Below are positions 17,627 to 26,749 of a stretch of 64,000 nt of DNA, piece by piece. The position numbers and the translations under genes are program-made. The notes under the pieces are model-generated. The model had not been told where the DNA came from and made no database searches. It was given only the letters and a program-made list of their open reading frames with translations. Source of the DNA: Bacteroidota bacterium (GTDB lineage Bacteria; Bacteroidota; Bacteroidia; Bacteroidales; Prolixibacteraceae); contig JAJRSD010000021.1 of the NCBI GenBank assembly GCA_024278975.1, positions 25,116-89,115 on the forward strand. The letters are read 5' to 3'. Every line of letters begins with the position of its first letter. Within the stretch, counting starts at the first letter, position 1.

Positions 17627-17660
17627 GCCTTCATTCAACAGATAACCATCGAAAGAAGGC
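17627..17660 (-). terminator. Candidate attenuator hairpin after the leader peptide
   Basis: On the minus strand GCCTTC pairs with GAAGGC. After one T-T mismatch three more pairs (TTC/GAA) continue the stem around a 14-base loop. The stem begins at the last base of the leader stop codon. A run of six T follows 16 bases later (17610-17605), further than in a standard intrinsic terminator, so its action as a terminator is uncertain; it could instead affect ribosome access to the kinase gene. Confidence 0.45.
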
Positions 17661-17755
17661 TAGCGCATAAACATAAAATACGACGACAACATGAATTTAG
17701 CACAACATTGAAATGTCGTGGTCTTTAAAGAAGTATTTCTAAATTCTAAATTCAT
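17660..17755 (-). CDS. Leader peptide rich in Thr, Cys and Met upstream of the aspartate kinase operon
   Basis: A 31-codon frame begins at ATG 17755, about 15 bases after the predicted transcription start, and ends with TAG at 17660. It contains Thr at 8, 12, 13 and 14 (three consecutive: ACC ACG ACA), Cys-Cys at 17-18, and Met at 22, 28 and 30 near the end (FML, YFMFMR). Threonine and methionine are end products of the pathway headed by the downstream kinase; cysteine reflects sulphur supply. The arrangement resembles thrL-type leaders of enterobacteria. I infer regulation by ribosome stalling. A chance short frame is possible, but clustering of precisely these residues at this site argues against it. 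Confidence 0.6.
   Translation of the reverse strand: MNLEFRNTSLKTTTFQCCAKFMLSSYFMFMR
17683..17720 (-). promoter_or_regulatory. Mutually exclusive hairpins within the leader
   Basis: On the minus strand the segment CACGACA (17720-17714), which covers the consecutive Thr codons, can pair with TGTTGTG (17707-17701), which covers the Cys-Cys codons, around loop TTTCAA. The same ACGACA can alternatively pair with TGTCGT (17688-17683) further on. Both pairings cannot form together, so ribosome position could decide which does. The link from this switch to the downstream hairpin at 17627-17660 is not obvious. Confidence 0.5.
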
Positions 17756-17775
17756 TTTCTCGATTTTGTATGGCA

Positions 17776-17806
17776 CAAATATATATTGAATTTTTAAATA
17801 TCCAAA
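17776..17806 (-). promoter_or_regulatory. Promoter of the methionine operon
   Basis: On the minus strand a TTTG -33 element (17806-17803) is followed after 19 bases by TATATTTG (17783-17776), an exact TAnnTTTG -7 box. Both the boxes and the spacing fit the Bacteroidota primary sigma factor. Transcription should begin near 17770, leaving a leader of about 195 bases before the kinase ATG at 17576. Confidence 0.75.
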
Positions 17807-17975
17807 TTTATTTGTAATGAGTTTAAATAAAAATTAATATTTGACCTGAATTGAGCAATATTCGATTTTAAAAGTTAATAAAGCACAAAATCAAACACAA
17901 TTGAATACAAACTATTTAATTATATTTACACTTAATTAGTTTTGCACTCAAAAATATTCAAAAAAAAAATAAAGC

Positions 17976-18848
17976 ATGGGTAATAATTTATTGAAAGGAA
18001 AAAGAGGGATAATTTTTGGAGCTTTAAATCCTGATTCTATTGCCTGGAAAGTGGCTGAGCGAGCATACGAAGAGGGAGCAACGATGACACTTACCAATGT
18101 TGCAGTTGCGCTTAGAATGGGCGAAACACAAAAACTTGCAGAAAAGTTAAACACCGAAGTAATAAGTGCAGATGCCACAAACGTTGACGACCTGAATAAT
18201 TTATTTATTAAATCGATGGAGCTTTTGGGTGGTAAAATCGACTTTGTTTTACACTCAATCGGTATGTCGCCAAATGTAAGAAAAGAGCGTCATTACAGCG
18301 ACTTGAATTATAGTTACTTAGATAAAACGCTCGATGTTTCGGCAGTTTCGTTTCATAAAGTATTACAAACTGCCCGGAAATTAGATGCAATTAACGAATG
18401 GGGTTCTGTTATTGCTTTATCTTACGTTGCAGCACAGCGTACATTTTTTGGGTATAACGACATGGCCGATGCAAAATCGTTGCTCGAGTCGATTGCCAGA
18501 AGTTTTGGGTATATTTATGGAAGAGAACGGCGGGTGAGAATAAATACTATTTCGCAATCTCCAACGCTAACTACAGCCGGAAGTGGTGTAAAAGGGTTCG
18601 ACAGATTACTTGATTTTTCGGAAAGAATGTCGCCACTCGGAAATGCAACCGGCGATGAATGTGCCGATTATTGCATTACACTTTTTTCTGATCTGACAAA
18701 GAAAGTTACAATGCAAAACCTTTTCCACGATGGTGGATTTTCGAATATGGGAATGAGTTTAAGCGTTCTTCAGCAATACGAAAAAGGTCTGGTTCATGAC
18801 GAAAAATATGGACAGGATTCTGAAGCTAAAGATCATAGTTTCGATTAA
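17976..18848 (+). CDS. fabI: Enoyl-ACP reductase (NADH) FabI
   Basis: FabI reduces trans-2-enoyl-ACP in the last step of each fatty-acid elongation cycle. The 290-residue short-chain dehydrogenase has the N-terminal nucleotide site (GIIFGALNPDSIAWKVA), the LHSIGMSP segment, and the twin-tyrosine catalytic set Tyr150, Tyr160 and Lys167 in FabI spacing (Y-x9-Y-x6-K). The region SQSPTLTTAGSGVKGF matches the substrate-binding loop, and the C-terminal tail of about 30 residues is longer than in E. coli. Candidate -7 boxes precede it (TATATTTA at 17921-17928 and TAGTTTTG at 17937-17944). It is divergent from the methionine operon. Confidence 0.93.
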   Translation: MGNNLLKGKRGIIFGALNPDSIAWKVAERAYEEGATMTLTNVAVALRMGETQKLAEKLNTEVISADATNVDDLNNLFIKSMELLGGKIDFVLHSIGMSPNVRKERHYSDLNYSYLDKTLDVSAVSFHKVLQTARKLDAINEWGSVIALSYVAAQRTFFGYNDMADAKSLLESIARSFGYIYGRERRVRINTISQSPTLTTAGSGVKGFDRLLDFSERMSPLGNATGDECADYCITLFSDLTKKVTMQNLFHDGGFSNMGMSLSVLQQYEKGLVHDEKYGQDSEAKDHSFD

Positions 18849-18854
18849 TCAGAA

Positions 18855-19171
18855 TTATAAATAAAATACTTCGTTAAAAAATCGTTGCATCAGTAAACTA
18901 TTGTGACTCAGTGTTTTTATATCATTCATTGAAAATGCTTTGCGCTGCTCTTTTGGAATGCTCAGCCAGCGTGTGATTTTGGCAATATTGATTGCCGTAA
19001 GTGAGGCATTGAAATGAAAATGCAATTTATTGTCGCTCCTTGCCTGACAATCATTAAGCCCGGTGTGTTGTTTTCCATCACGATAAAGAAATTCTATTTG
19101 GAACCGTGCTTTGTAGAATTCCAAAATATCCAACACTTCAATATACAAATCCGTTGAGAAATAGAGCTTAT
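18855..19171 (-). pseudogene. C-terminal fragment of an IS4-family transposase
   Basis: On the minus strand the frame encodes HKLYFSTDLYIEVLDILEFY and then YKARFQIEFLYRDGKQHTG, the Y-2-R-3-E-6-K box of IS4-family DDE transposases, followed by ARSDNKLHFHFNASLTAINIAK. Only about 105 residues remain; both catalytic aspartates are missing. The open frame continues to an ATG at 19199, but those nine residues come from the adjacent acetyltransferase remnant. The fragment begins six bases after the fabI stop codon. Confidence 0.8.
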
Positions 19172-19342
19172 GCCTTAAAAAAGAGTTTTGAATTATCAAA
19201 AAGCATTAGTTCTTTCGCTGTAATAGTTGATCCTTTAGACAAAGATGCTGAAATATTTTATGCCAAATATGGATTTATTGAGCTCCCAGATAGTGGAAAA
19301 ATGTTTTTGCCGATGAAAACGATAAAAGAATTATTTGAATAA
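19172..19342 (+). pseudogene. C-terminal fragment of a TacT-like GNAT acetyltransferase toxin
   Basis: The last 56 codons read AVIVDPLDKDAEIFYAKYGF and then ELPDSGKMFLPMKTIKELFE, the typical C-terminus of GNAT toxins of the TacA-TacT class (A-V-V-V-D, A-x-x-F-Y-x-x-x-G-F, x-F-L-P-M-x-T-I). TacT toxins acetylate aminoacyl-tRNAs. The N-terminal two thirds, including the acetyl-CoA pyrophosphate loop, and the ribbon-helix-helix antitoxin are gone, replaced by the IS4-type fragment that joins at about 19171. The remnant therefore marks a lost toxin-antitoxin locus. Confidence 0.75.
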
Positions 19343-19343
19343 A

Positions 19344-19425
19344 GTTGAGTAGGTAAAGGGGAGTCTCACTCCTAAACCTCTCACAGAACTGTACGTGAAC
19401 CTCTCGATTCATACGGCTCTTCATG
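19344..19425 (-). ncRNA. 3' end of a group II intron (domains V and VI)
   Basis: On the minus strand 19419-19385 reads as group II domain V: a start of GAGCCGTATG with the AGC catalytic triad, a GAGA tetraloop closing TGAATC/GGTTCA, a two-base CG bulge, and return strand TACAGTTCT. One pair of the lower stem is C-A rather than C-G. The following bases (TGAGAGGTTTAGGAGTGAGACTCCC...) form domain VI, and the intron ends in ACTCAAC at 19344, satisfying the AY rule. No intron-encoded reverse transcriptase or domains I-IV fit in the space, since the neighbouring gene stops at 19446. This is a fossil, one base from the acetyltransferase stop codon. Confidence 0.8.
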
Positions 19426-19445
19426 ATTTAAACACTAAATAAAAA

Positions 19446-20426
19446 TTAGTCGAGAGATTGCCCGATATTAGTCGATATAGCAATCATTTTATCATACTCT
19501 TGCGGAGTGAGATCTTTGTAATAATAATAGGCAGGATTTACTTTTTTTCCGTTTTTATGAACTTCGTAATGTAAGTGTGGAGCCGTCGATCCACCGGTGT
19601 TTCCAACAAAGGCAATTATATCACCTCGTTTTACTTTTTGTCCGCGTTTAACATTAAAAGCGTTGAGGTGTCCGTACAGAGTTTCGTAACCGTAACCGTG
19701 GTCGATAATAATCTCAAGTCCAAAACCTGAGCGGCTTCTTTTTGAACCTTTTACTTCCACAACTTTACCATTGCCAGTTGCATAAACGGGAGTACCAACC
19801 GGAGCTGTAAAGTCCATTCCGTAATGCATTTTACGTACTTTAAAAATAGGATGAATACGGTAACCCCAGCCGCTTGCAGTTCTTTTTAAGTCTTTATTCG
19901 CAATGGGTTGAATAGCAGGAAAAGCAGCCAGCATCTTCTCTTTATTCAATGCCATATTTAAAACGTCATCGTACGATTTCGATTGAATATAAGCTTCTTT
20001 AGAGAGTTTGTCCAGCTTGCGGGCAGTCGAAACTACCAACTCCGAATTGTCCATACTTTCCAAATGTGAGTATTTATTTACGCCACCAAACCCTGCCTTT
20101 CTAACAGACGATGGAATTGGTTCGCTTTCAAAAATAACGCGGTAAATATTATCATCACGATTTTGAAGTTCTTCAAGCACACTTTCAATCTTCCCTAAAT
20201 CTTTGTCCATCAATTCATATTGAGTTAACAGACGTTGATTTTCGCGTCTCAGAGATTTTGTTTTTGGAGTTTCGTAAGCATTTATTACTAGCACGGCAAT
20301 AATTAAGGCGAGTGCCAAGCTACTTGAAAAATATGCTAAAACTTTTGCAGATTTTTCCTTGAGCGAAATCCCAACTCTTTCGTAACTGAGAGTGTCTGGA
20401 TTAAATTTATATTTCTTTTTTGCCAT
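19446..20426 (-). CDS. M23-family (LytM) murein endopeptidase with membrane anchor
   Basis: A zinc peptidase expected to cut peptidoglycan cross-links in the periplasm. The 326-residue protein has a cytoplasmic start (MAKKKYKFNPDTL), one transmembrane helix at 28-50, a coiled-coil-like stretch at about 55-95, and the M23 domain at about 185-310 with the zinc motifs HYGMDF (H-x3-D) and HLHYEV (H-x-H), plus the HGYGYETLYGHL histidine. This architecture is the common Bacteroidota form, with the coil possibly binding regulators. It ends next to the group II intron fossil and is divergent from alaS, sharing a 177-base spacer. Confidence 0.92.
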   Translation of the reverse strand: MAKKKYKFNPDTLSYERVGISLKEKSAKVLAYFSSSLALALIIAVLVINAYETPKTKSLRRENQRLLTQYELMDKDLGKIESVLEELQNRDDNIYRVIFESEPIPSSVRKAGFGGVNKYSHLESMDNSELVVSTARKLDKLSKEAYIQSKSYDDVLNMALNKEKMLAAFPAIQPIANKDLKRTASGWGYRIHPIFKVRKMHYGMDFTAPVGTPVYATGNGKVVEVKGSKRSRSGFGLEIIIDHGYGYETLYGHLNAFNVKRGQKVKRGDIIAFVGNTGGSTAPHLHYEVHKNGKKVNPAYYYYKDLTPQEYDKMIAISTNIGQSLD

Positions 20427-20603
20427 AAATTAAAGGCTATTTTCTTCGAGTCTGTCAGAATTAATTAAATCGTATAACTTTGCAATCCTGATAGAATCAT
20501 TTGTTTTTGAAACCGCAAAGATAATTAAATAACTACGAAGTGGTAAAAATGTTATGTTTCTATAAATATATTTAACAGATTTTTATAAAAGTATATTGAT
20601 AAA

Positions 20604-23225
20604 ATGAGGACTTCAAAAGAAATACGTAACGATTTTCTTGACTTTTTTACAGAGAAAAAACATCAGATAGTAAATTCGGCTCCAATGGTTGTAAAAGGCG
20701 ATCCAACGCTAATGTTTACAAATGCGGGTATGAATCAGTTTAAAGATTTATTTCTGGGGAACGAACCTGTGAAATGGAATCGTATTGCCGATACACAGAA
20801 ATGTTTGCGCGTATCGGGGAAACATAACGACCTTGAAGAAGTTGGGTTAGATACATATCACCACACAATGTTCGAAATGCTTGGGAACTGGTCGTTTGGC
20901 GATTATTTTAAAAAGGATGCAATTAACTGGGCGTGGGAGTTTTTGGTTGAAAGAATGGGAGTTTCAGCCGATAGATTGTATGCAACTGTTTTCGAGGGAA
21001 GTGCGGATGATAATCTTCAGCGCGACGATGAGGCTGCCGGTTACTGGGGAAAATACTTGCCCGAAGAACGTATTCTGAATGGCAGTAAAAAAGATAATTT
21101 CTGGGAAATGGGAGACACCGGTCCTTGCGGTCCGTGTTCCGAAGTTCATGTTGATTTACGTCCTCAGTCGGAGATTGATAAATTGCCGGGTGCCGAATTG
21201 GTAAATAAAGACCATCCGCTGGTAATCGAAATATGGAATCTGGTTTTTATTCAATTTAACCGAAAAGCAAATGGCAGTTTGGAAGATTTGCCAGATAAAC
21301 ATGTTGACACCGGAATGGGTTTCGAGCGACTTTGTATGGTTGTGCAGGGTGTAACTTCTAACTACGACACCGATGTTTTCCAGAATATAATTTCGAAAAT
21401 TGGCGAGCTTAGTAATAAAAAATATGGCGATGATTTAAAATCGGACATTGCAATGCGTGTTATTTCAGACCATTTGCGTGCGGTTGCGTTTGCAATTGCC
21501 GACCAACAACTACCATCGAATAATAAAGCGGGTTATGTAATCAGGCGTATTTTACGTCGTGCCGTGCGTTACGGATATACTTTTCTGGGATTTAGAACTG
21601 CGTTTATTTATAAGCTGGTTGAAGTTTTAAAAGATACAATGGGCGATGCATTTCCCGAATTAGTTGGTCAGCAGGTTTTAATAGAAAAGGTAATAAAAGA
21701 GGAGGAGGAGTCGTTTCTGCGTACTCTTTCAACGGGAATAAAGCTGTTGGATGATATAATTGTAAAGGCTAAAAAAGATAGTTTATCCGAAATTAAGGGA
21801 AAAGATGCATTTATTTTATACGATACTTTTGGATTTCCGTTGGATTTAACAGAACTAATTACCCGCGAAAATGGGTTGGCTGTCGATGAAAAAGGTTTTG
21901 CAGTTGAAATGGAAGTTCAGAAAAACCGCTCGCGAAATGCAGCGCAACAGGATACCGACGATTGGGTTGAACTCAGAAAAATAGAACAGACCGAATTTGT
22001 TGGTTACGATAAACTGGATGCGGAAATCAGGATTGCCCGCTACCGGAAAGTTACTCAGAAGAAGAAAACATTCTACCAGTTGGTTTTCGATCAGACTCCG
22101 TTTTATGGTGAGTCGGGCGGGCAGATTGGAGATACCGGTTATATCGATTCTGAAGGTGTGAAAACTTCAATTTTCGATACTCAAAAAGAGAATAATTTAA
22201 CCGTGCATTTGGTAGAGGAATTACCGGAAAACGCGGGAGGTTTTTTTACAGCGGTTGTAAATAGCGCCCGACGTACAAATATTGCAAACAATCACACTGC
22301 AACTCATTTATTGCATGCTGCTTTGCGCGAGGTTCTCGGAACTCATGTCGAACAAAAAGGATCGCTTGTTAATGCCGACCACTTTCGTTTCGATTTCTCT
22401 CATTTCCAGAAAATGACAGATGAGGAGATTGAAAAGGTTGAGAAGATTACAAATGCTAAAATACGGTTGAATTCGGTGCTGGAAGAGAACCGTGCCATGC
22501 CAATTAGCAAAGCAAAAGAAACGGGAGCGATGATGCTTTTTGGTGAAAAATATGGCGATGCAGTTCGGGTAATTAAGTTTGGCGATTCGGTTGAATTGTG
22601 CGGAGGTACACACGTAAATGCAACCGGGCAAATTGGTTTGCTGAAAGTTGTTTCGGAAGGTGCAATTGCTGCCGGAGTACGACGGATTGAAGCAATTACA
22701 GCCGCCCACGCCGAGAAATTTATTAATGCTCAAATTAAAACATTAAAAAGTATCCAGGAGAGTATTAAAGGCTCAAAAGATATTTTAGGAAGTGTAATTA
22801 ATCTTTTGGAAGAACATTCAGAACTATCTGAAAAACTGGAATCGTTTAGGCGTGAGAGTTTGAAAATTGTAAAAATGAATTTAAAGAGTAAAGTGCTGAG
22901 GGAGAATGGTATAAATATTATTGCCGATAAAATTACAGTCGATAATGCAGGAATGGTTAAAGATTTGGCTTTTCAACTAAAAGGGGAGGTCGAAAACCTT
23001 TTCCTTGTTTTGGGTGCCGAAGTTAACGGCAAACCAAACTTAACAATTATGATTTCTGATAATATAGTTTCAGAGAAAGGTTTAAATGCCGGACAGATTA
23101 TTCGCGAAGCTGCACGCGAAATTAAAGGTGGCGGCGGTGGTCAGATATTCTATGCTACTGCCGGCGGAAAAGATATTCCTGGCTTGCAGGCAGCTATAGA
23201 AAAAGCACTTTCGTTTTTGCAATAG
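20604..23225 (+). CDS. alaS: Alanyl-tRNA synthetase
   Basis: Charges tRNA-Ala with alanine and edits mis-acylated Ser/Gly. The 873-residue protein has the full AlaRS layout: class II core (1-about 450; motif [14 protein letters not shown], motif 2 region [16 protein letters not shown], motif 3 GMGFERL), editing domain (about 550-720) with the zinc site HTATHLLH and [10 protein letters not shown], and the C-terminal coil plus C-Ala domain ([14 protein letters not shown] near the end). All key residues are present and the length is normal. The divergent spacer contains TAACTTTG at 20475-20482 as a candidate -7 box. Confidence 0.97.
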   Translation: MRTSKEIRNDFLDFFTEKKHQIVNSAPMVVKGDPTLMFTNAGMNQFKDLFLGNEPVKWNRIADTQKCLRVSGKHNDLEEVGLDTYHHTMFEMLGNWSFGDYFKKDAINWAWEFLVERMGVSADRLYATVFEGSADDNLQRDDEAAGYWGKYLPEERILNGSKKDNFWEMGDTGPCGPCSEVHVDLRPQSEIDKLPGAELVNKDHPLVIEIWNLVFIQFNRKANGSLEDLPDKHVDTGMGFERLCMVVQGVTSNYDTDVFQNIISKIGELSNKKYGDDLKSDIAMRVISDHLRAVAFAIADQQLPSNNKAGYVIRRILRRAVRYGYTFLGFRTAFIYKLVEVLKDTMGDAFPELVGQQVLIEKVIKEEEESFLRTLSTGIKLLDDIIVKAKKDSLSEIKGKDAFILYDTFGFPLDLTELITRENGLAVDEKGFAVEMEVQKNRSRNAAQQDTDDWVELRKIEQTEFVGYDKLDAEIRIARYRKVTQKKKTFYQLVFDQTPFYGESGGQIGDTGYIDSEGVKTSIFDTQKENNLTVHLVEELPENAGGFFTAVVNSARRTNIANNHTATHLLHAALREVLGTHVEQKGSLVNADHFRFDFSHFQKMTDEEIEKVEKITNAKIRLNSVLEENRAMPISKAKETGAMMLFGEKYGDAVRVIKFGDSVELCGGTHVNATGQIGLLKVVSEGAIAAGVRRIEAITAAHAEKFINAQIKTLKSIQESIKGSKDILGSVINLLEEHSELSEKLESFRRESLKIVKMNLKSKVLRENGINIIADKITVDNAGMVKDLAFQLKGEVENLFLVLGAEVNGKPNLTIMISDNIVSEKGLNAGQIIREAAREIKGGGGGQIFYATAGGKDIPGLQAAIEKALSFLQ

Positions 23226-23407
23226 TAACAGGAAGAATCGTTTCGCCACAATTTTATTATCTTAAAAATGGAGAAAGTATTCTCCGTTTCCTGTTATTTT
23301 GATAATCAGAATAGACAAAAATTACTCTTTGGAATAAACCGAAATAAGAGCTATTTTCAGCCTCTTAAAATTATTGAATCTTCGGTCTTCTGACTTTGGC
23401 TTTTGGG

Positions 23408-23435
23408 CTTCCATCTTCCAACTTCCGTCTTCCGA
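23408..23435. repeat. Heptamer repeat CTTCCNN
   Basis: Four consecutive 7-base units, CTTCCAT, CTTCCAA, CTTCCGT and CTTCCGA, lie 17 bases before the ccsBA start. More degenerate units (TCTTCGGT, CTTCTGA) extend upstream to about 23380. Unit sequence differs from other heptamer arrays here but the period is identical. Confidence 0.65.
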
Positions 23436-23451
23436 CATATTTTTATAACCG

Positions 23452-26400
23452 ATGAAAAAGATTTACACTTTTATAACGTCAATGCCATTTATGGCATTTC
23501 TATTTTTAGCACTGGCTTTTTCCATGGCAGTTGCAACATTTATCGAAAGCAGTTACGGAACTTCAACAGCATTTGCAGTGATTTACGAATCGCACTGGTT
23601 CGAACTGCTTTGGGCTTTGTTAGCACTAAATATGTTGAATAATCTGGTAAAATATAAATTCTTTTCAAAACGGAAATTTACACTGGCAATATTTCATGTT
23701 TCGTTTTTGGTGATGGTACTGGGTGCAGCAATTACCCGATATTATAGTTTCGAGGGAACGATGCACATTCGCGAAAATCAAAGCTCGGATTATATTCTAT
23801 CTTCCAGCGACTATTTTTACGCCGGATTTGAGAATCAGGAAAAAGGTAAAAAAGTTAAGTTTTCAGAGTTTTCACCCAAACAATTCTCTGCAAAATTTGA
23901 TATAAACGGGGGAAAAGTAAAAGTTAAATCGGTTGGGTTTATAAAGAATGCCGAGCGAAAAGCAATTCCTGCAGAAAATGGTGAGCCGGTTGTAGAATTT
24001 GTTTTTTCGGCTCCAGGCGGAAAAGGGATGCAATCGTACACAATGCGGAGGGGAAATGTTTTTGATTATCCGGGGTTTAGGGTTGGATTTGAAATTAGCG
24101 AGCGAAGAACTGTTAATCTGTTTATGAAAAATAGTAGGCTTTTTATGACTTCAATTGTTGAAATTGAGGGTGCAACCAAGTTAAACGAAGAGAGTATTTC
24201 GTATCAGACAGGAGACACAATTGCTGTTAAAAATATGTTTTTGTATGGTTTTGGCAACTATAAATTTCTGATTAAAAACTTTTTGCCGAATGCAACTTTT
24301 ACCGCTGTAAAAAGCCAGAATCAAACCAATGAAGACGCTGTTTTAATTAATATTTCAGATGGAGTTGACAAGCAGACTGTGCCTGTTTTTGGGCATTCAG
24401 GAATGGCTCCCGACACGGTTTCTGTTTCAGTTAGAAATAAGATTATGAAACTGGCTTACGGAGCTTCGGTATTGAAAGTTCCGTTTAGTATTTTTCTGAA
24501 AGATTTTCAATTGGATAAATACGCGGGTTCAAACTCTCCATCGTCGTACGCGTCGGAAGTTATTTTGCTAGATAAAAATACGGGAATTAAAAGAGATGTA
24601 CGGATTTTTATGAATAATACGTTGAGTTACAGAGGGTACAAGTTTTTTCAATCGTCGTACGATACCGATGAAAAGGGAACAGTACTTTCTGTTAATCACG
24701 ATTTTTGGGGAACGTGGATTACATATCTGGGATATGCATTATTAATTATTGGAATCATACTTTCGCTATTAAATAAGAGCTCACATTTTCAGATATTAGC
24801 ACGAAAACTAAAGCAGAGTTCTTTAAAAACAATCCTATTGCTTTTTGCAATTGGAGGATTCTCTTTTGGCAGTTTTGCACAATCTGGTGTTGGTGCCGCC
24901 ATACCTGATATTGATAAAAAATTGGTTAAGGAGTTTAGTGAATTGTGGGTGCAGGGAGTTGACGGACGCATCGAACCGGTTTCAACATTATCAAGCGAAA
25001 TAGTCAGGAAAATTAGTCGTAAATCTTCATTGTTTGGCAAATCGGCTGACGAGGTTGTTTTGAGTATGATGGTTTATCCCGAAATCTGGCAGCAGATGCC
25101 AATTGTAAAAGTGTCGAACAAAACTTTGGCTTCCAAACTCGGAGCCGAGAATAAATTTATTACCTTAAAACAACTTTTCGATACGAAGGGAAATTACAAA
25201 ATTGCGAAAAATGTTCAGGCTGCGTACGCAAAAACTCCGGCTTTTCGTAATCGTGTTGAAAAGGAATATATTTATGTTGACGAGCGGGTAAATATCTGTT
25301 TTATGATTTTCCGTAGTTCGCTTTTAAACTTGTATCCGCGCCCAAATAAAGATGCATCGTGGTACTCTCCCGGTGATGTGGCATACGAATATTCGGGCGG
25401 CGATTCCATATTTGTCAAGAATGGTTTTCAGCTTTTAACGCAGTCGGTTGCCGAGAATAAAAATAGCGAATCTTTACAGGTGTTACAGGCGGTGGCTAAC
25501 TTTCAACAAAAATTTGGCGGCAATTTACTTCCCTCTCAAAGTAGAAATAAAGTAGAAATATTATATAATAAAGTAAATCCCTTTAAACGGATATTCCCAT
25601 TTTATCTTCTGTTCGGATTTGTACTTTTGTTTTTACTTTTCGTGAATATATTCAGGCAAAAACAGTTACCTGAATATCTGCGCATTTCGTTTTTTAGTTT
25701 AATTTTTATTGTATTTTTAATCCATACGGTCGGAATGATTGTCCGCTGGTACATTGCCGGGCACGCTCCCTGGAGTAACGGTTACGAATCGGTGGTTTAT
25801 GTTGCCTGGGCATCAATGCTGGCAGGTTTTGTTTTTGGAAGAAAATACCCGATGGTAATCGGCACCGCGGCATTTTTGGCTGGAATTACTCTGTTTGTCG
25901 CGCATTTGAGTTGGATGAATCCTGAAGTAACAAATCTTGTTCCCGTATTAAAATCGTACTGGTTAACAATTCATGTTGCTGTTATTACCGCCAGTTATGG
26001 TTTTATTGGTTTAAGTTGGTTTCTGGGAATTTTAGTGTTGATTTTAATTATTCTTCGAAATAAAACCAATGCAGAAAATGTTACAGGTTTTATAACACAG
26101 CTAACAACCATTAACGAAATGTCGGCAACAGTAGGATTATATTTTCTGACAATCGGGACTTTTCTCGGTGCAATTTGGGCCAACGAAAGCTGGGGCAGAT
26201 ACTGGGGTTGGGACGCCAAAGAAACCTGGTCGCTTATTACAATTGTTATCTACTCTTTTATTGTACACATGAGATTAATCCCATCGTTAAAAGGAGTTTT
26301 TAATTATAATGTCGCTTCCATACTTGGATTCGCATCTGTAATAATGACCTATTTTGGTGTTAATTATTATCTCACCGGATTACATTCTTATGGAAGCGGT

Positions 26401-26541
26401 GCTGCCAATGGAATCAATCCTGCCGTGCCGGTTACATTTATTATTCTTGTTGCCTTAATTAGTTGGGCGTATTTTAAAGACTTAAAGTTTGAGTCTACTT
26501 CAAAAAGTAAAAAATACCACAAAGACACAAAGGAATATTAA
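23452..26541 (+). CDS. ccsBA: Fused ResB-CcsA cytochrome c maturation protein (CcsBA)
   Basis: System II cytochrome c synthase, which exports haem and attaches it to CXXCH motifs in the periplasm. The 1029-residue protein joins an N-terminal ResB-like part (membrane helices at about 8-35, 45-62, 80-98 and 420-440 with a large periplasmic domain between) to a C-terminal CcsA part with about eight helices. The WWD haem-handling motif lies at about residues 913-925 (WGRYWGWDAKETWS). Conserved external histidines appear in IHTVGMIVRWYIAGHAPW, YWLTIHVAVI and VHMRLIP. The central segment 470-700 is a soluble insert seen in Bacteroidota fusions. Confidence 0.93.
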   Translation: MKKIYTFITSMPFMAFLFLALAFSMAVATFIESSYGTSTAFAVIYESHWFELLWALLALNMLNNLVKYKFFSKRKFTLAIFHVSFLVMVLGAAITRYYSFEGTMHIRENQSSDYILSSSDYFYAGFENQEKGKKVKFSEFSPKQFSAKFDINGGKVKVKSVGFIKNAERKAIPAENGEPVVEFVFSAPGGKGMQSYTMRRGNVFDYPGFRVGFEISERRTVNLFMKNSRLFMTSIVEIEGATKLNEESISYQTGDTIAVKNMFLYGFGNYKFLIKNFLPNATFTAVKSQNQTNEDAVLINISDGVDKQTVPVFGHSGMAPDTVSVSVRNKIMKLAYGASVLKVPFSIFLKDFQLDKYAGSNSPSSYASEVILLDKNTGIKRDVRIFMNNTLSYRGYKFFQSSYDTDEKGTVLSVNHDFWGTWITYLGYALLIIGIILSLLNKSSHFQILARKLKQSSLKTILLLFAIGGFSFGSFAQSGVGAAIPDIDKKLVKEFSELWVQGVDGRIEPVSTLSSEIVRKISRKSSLFGKSADEVVLSMMVYPEIWQQMPIVKVSNKTLASKLGAENKFITLKQLFDTKGNYKIAKNVQAAYAKTPAFRNRVEKEYIYVDERVNICFMIFRSSLLNLYPRPNKDASWYSPGDVAYEYSGGDSIFVKNGFQLLTQSVAENKNSESLQVLQAVANFQQKFGGNLLPSQSRNKVEILYNKVNPFKRIFPFYLLFGFVLLFLLFVNIFRQKQLPEYLRISFFSLIFIVFLIHTVGMIVRWYIAGHAPWSNGYESVVYVAWASMLAGFVFGRKYPMVIGTAAFLAGITLFVAHLSWMNPEVTNLVPVLKSYWLTIHVAVITASYGFIGLSWFLGILVLILIILRNKTNAENVTGFITQLTTINEMSATVGLYFLTIGTFLGAIWANESWGRYWGWDAKETWSLITIVIYSFIVHMRLIPSLKGVFNYNVASILGFASVIMTYFGVNYYLTGLHSYGSGAANGINPAVPVTFIILVALISWAYFKDLKFESTSKSKKYHKDTKEY

Positions 26542-26749
26542 ACATTTCACATTTGTTTAACATAATCTTAGATTTTTAGAATAATTTGATTTGAAAATCG
26601 AAAACAAAAATGTCAATAGTCTGTACGTCAATGAATTATGCTTATATGGAATGAGTTCAAATAATCATTTCAAACTTTTGAAAGCACGTAACTTAAATCT
26701 CAACAAATCAAAACTATTATATTTGGTCAGTTTACTAAATTATTAAAAT

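Noticed and set aside
17577..17755. A SAM riboswitch in the methionine operon leader
   Set aside because: The GCTAAA-containing stretch recalled the SAM-II core, but the order of stem, loop and GCTAAA does not match SAM-II, and no SAM-I core was found. The coding interpretation explains the region better.
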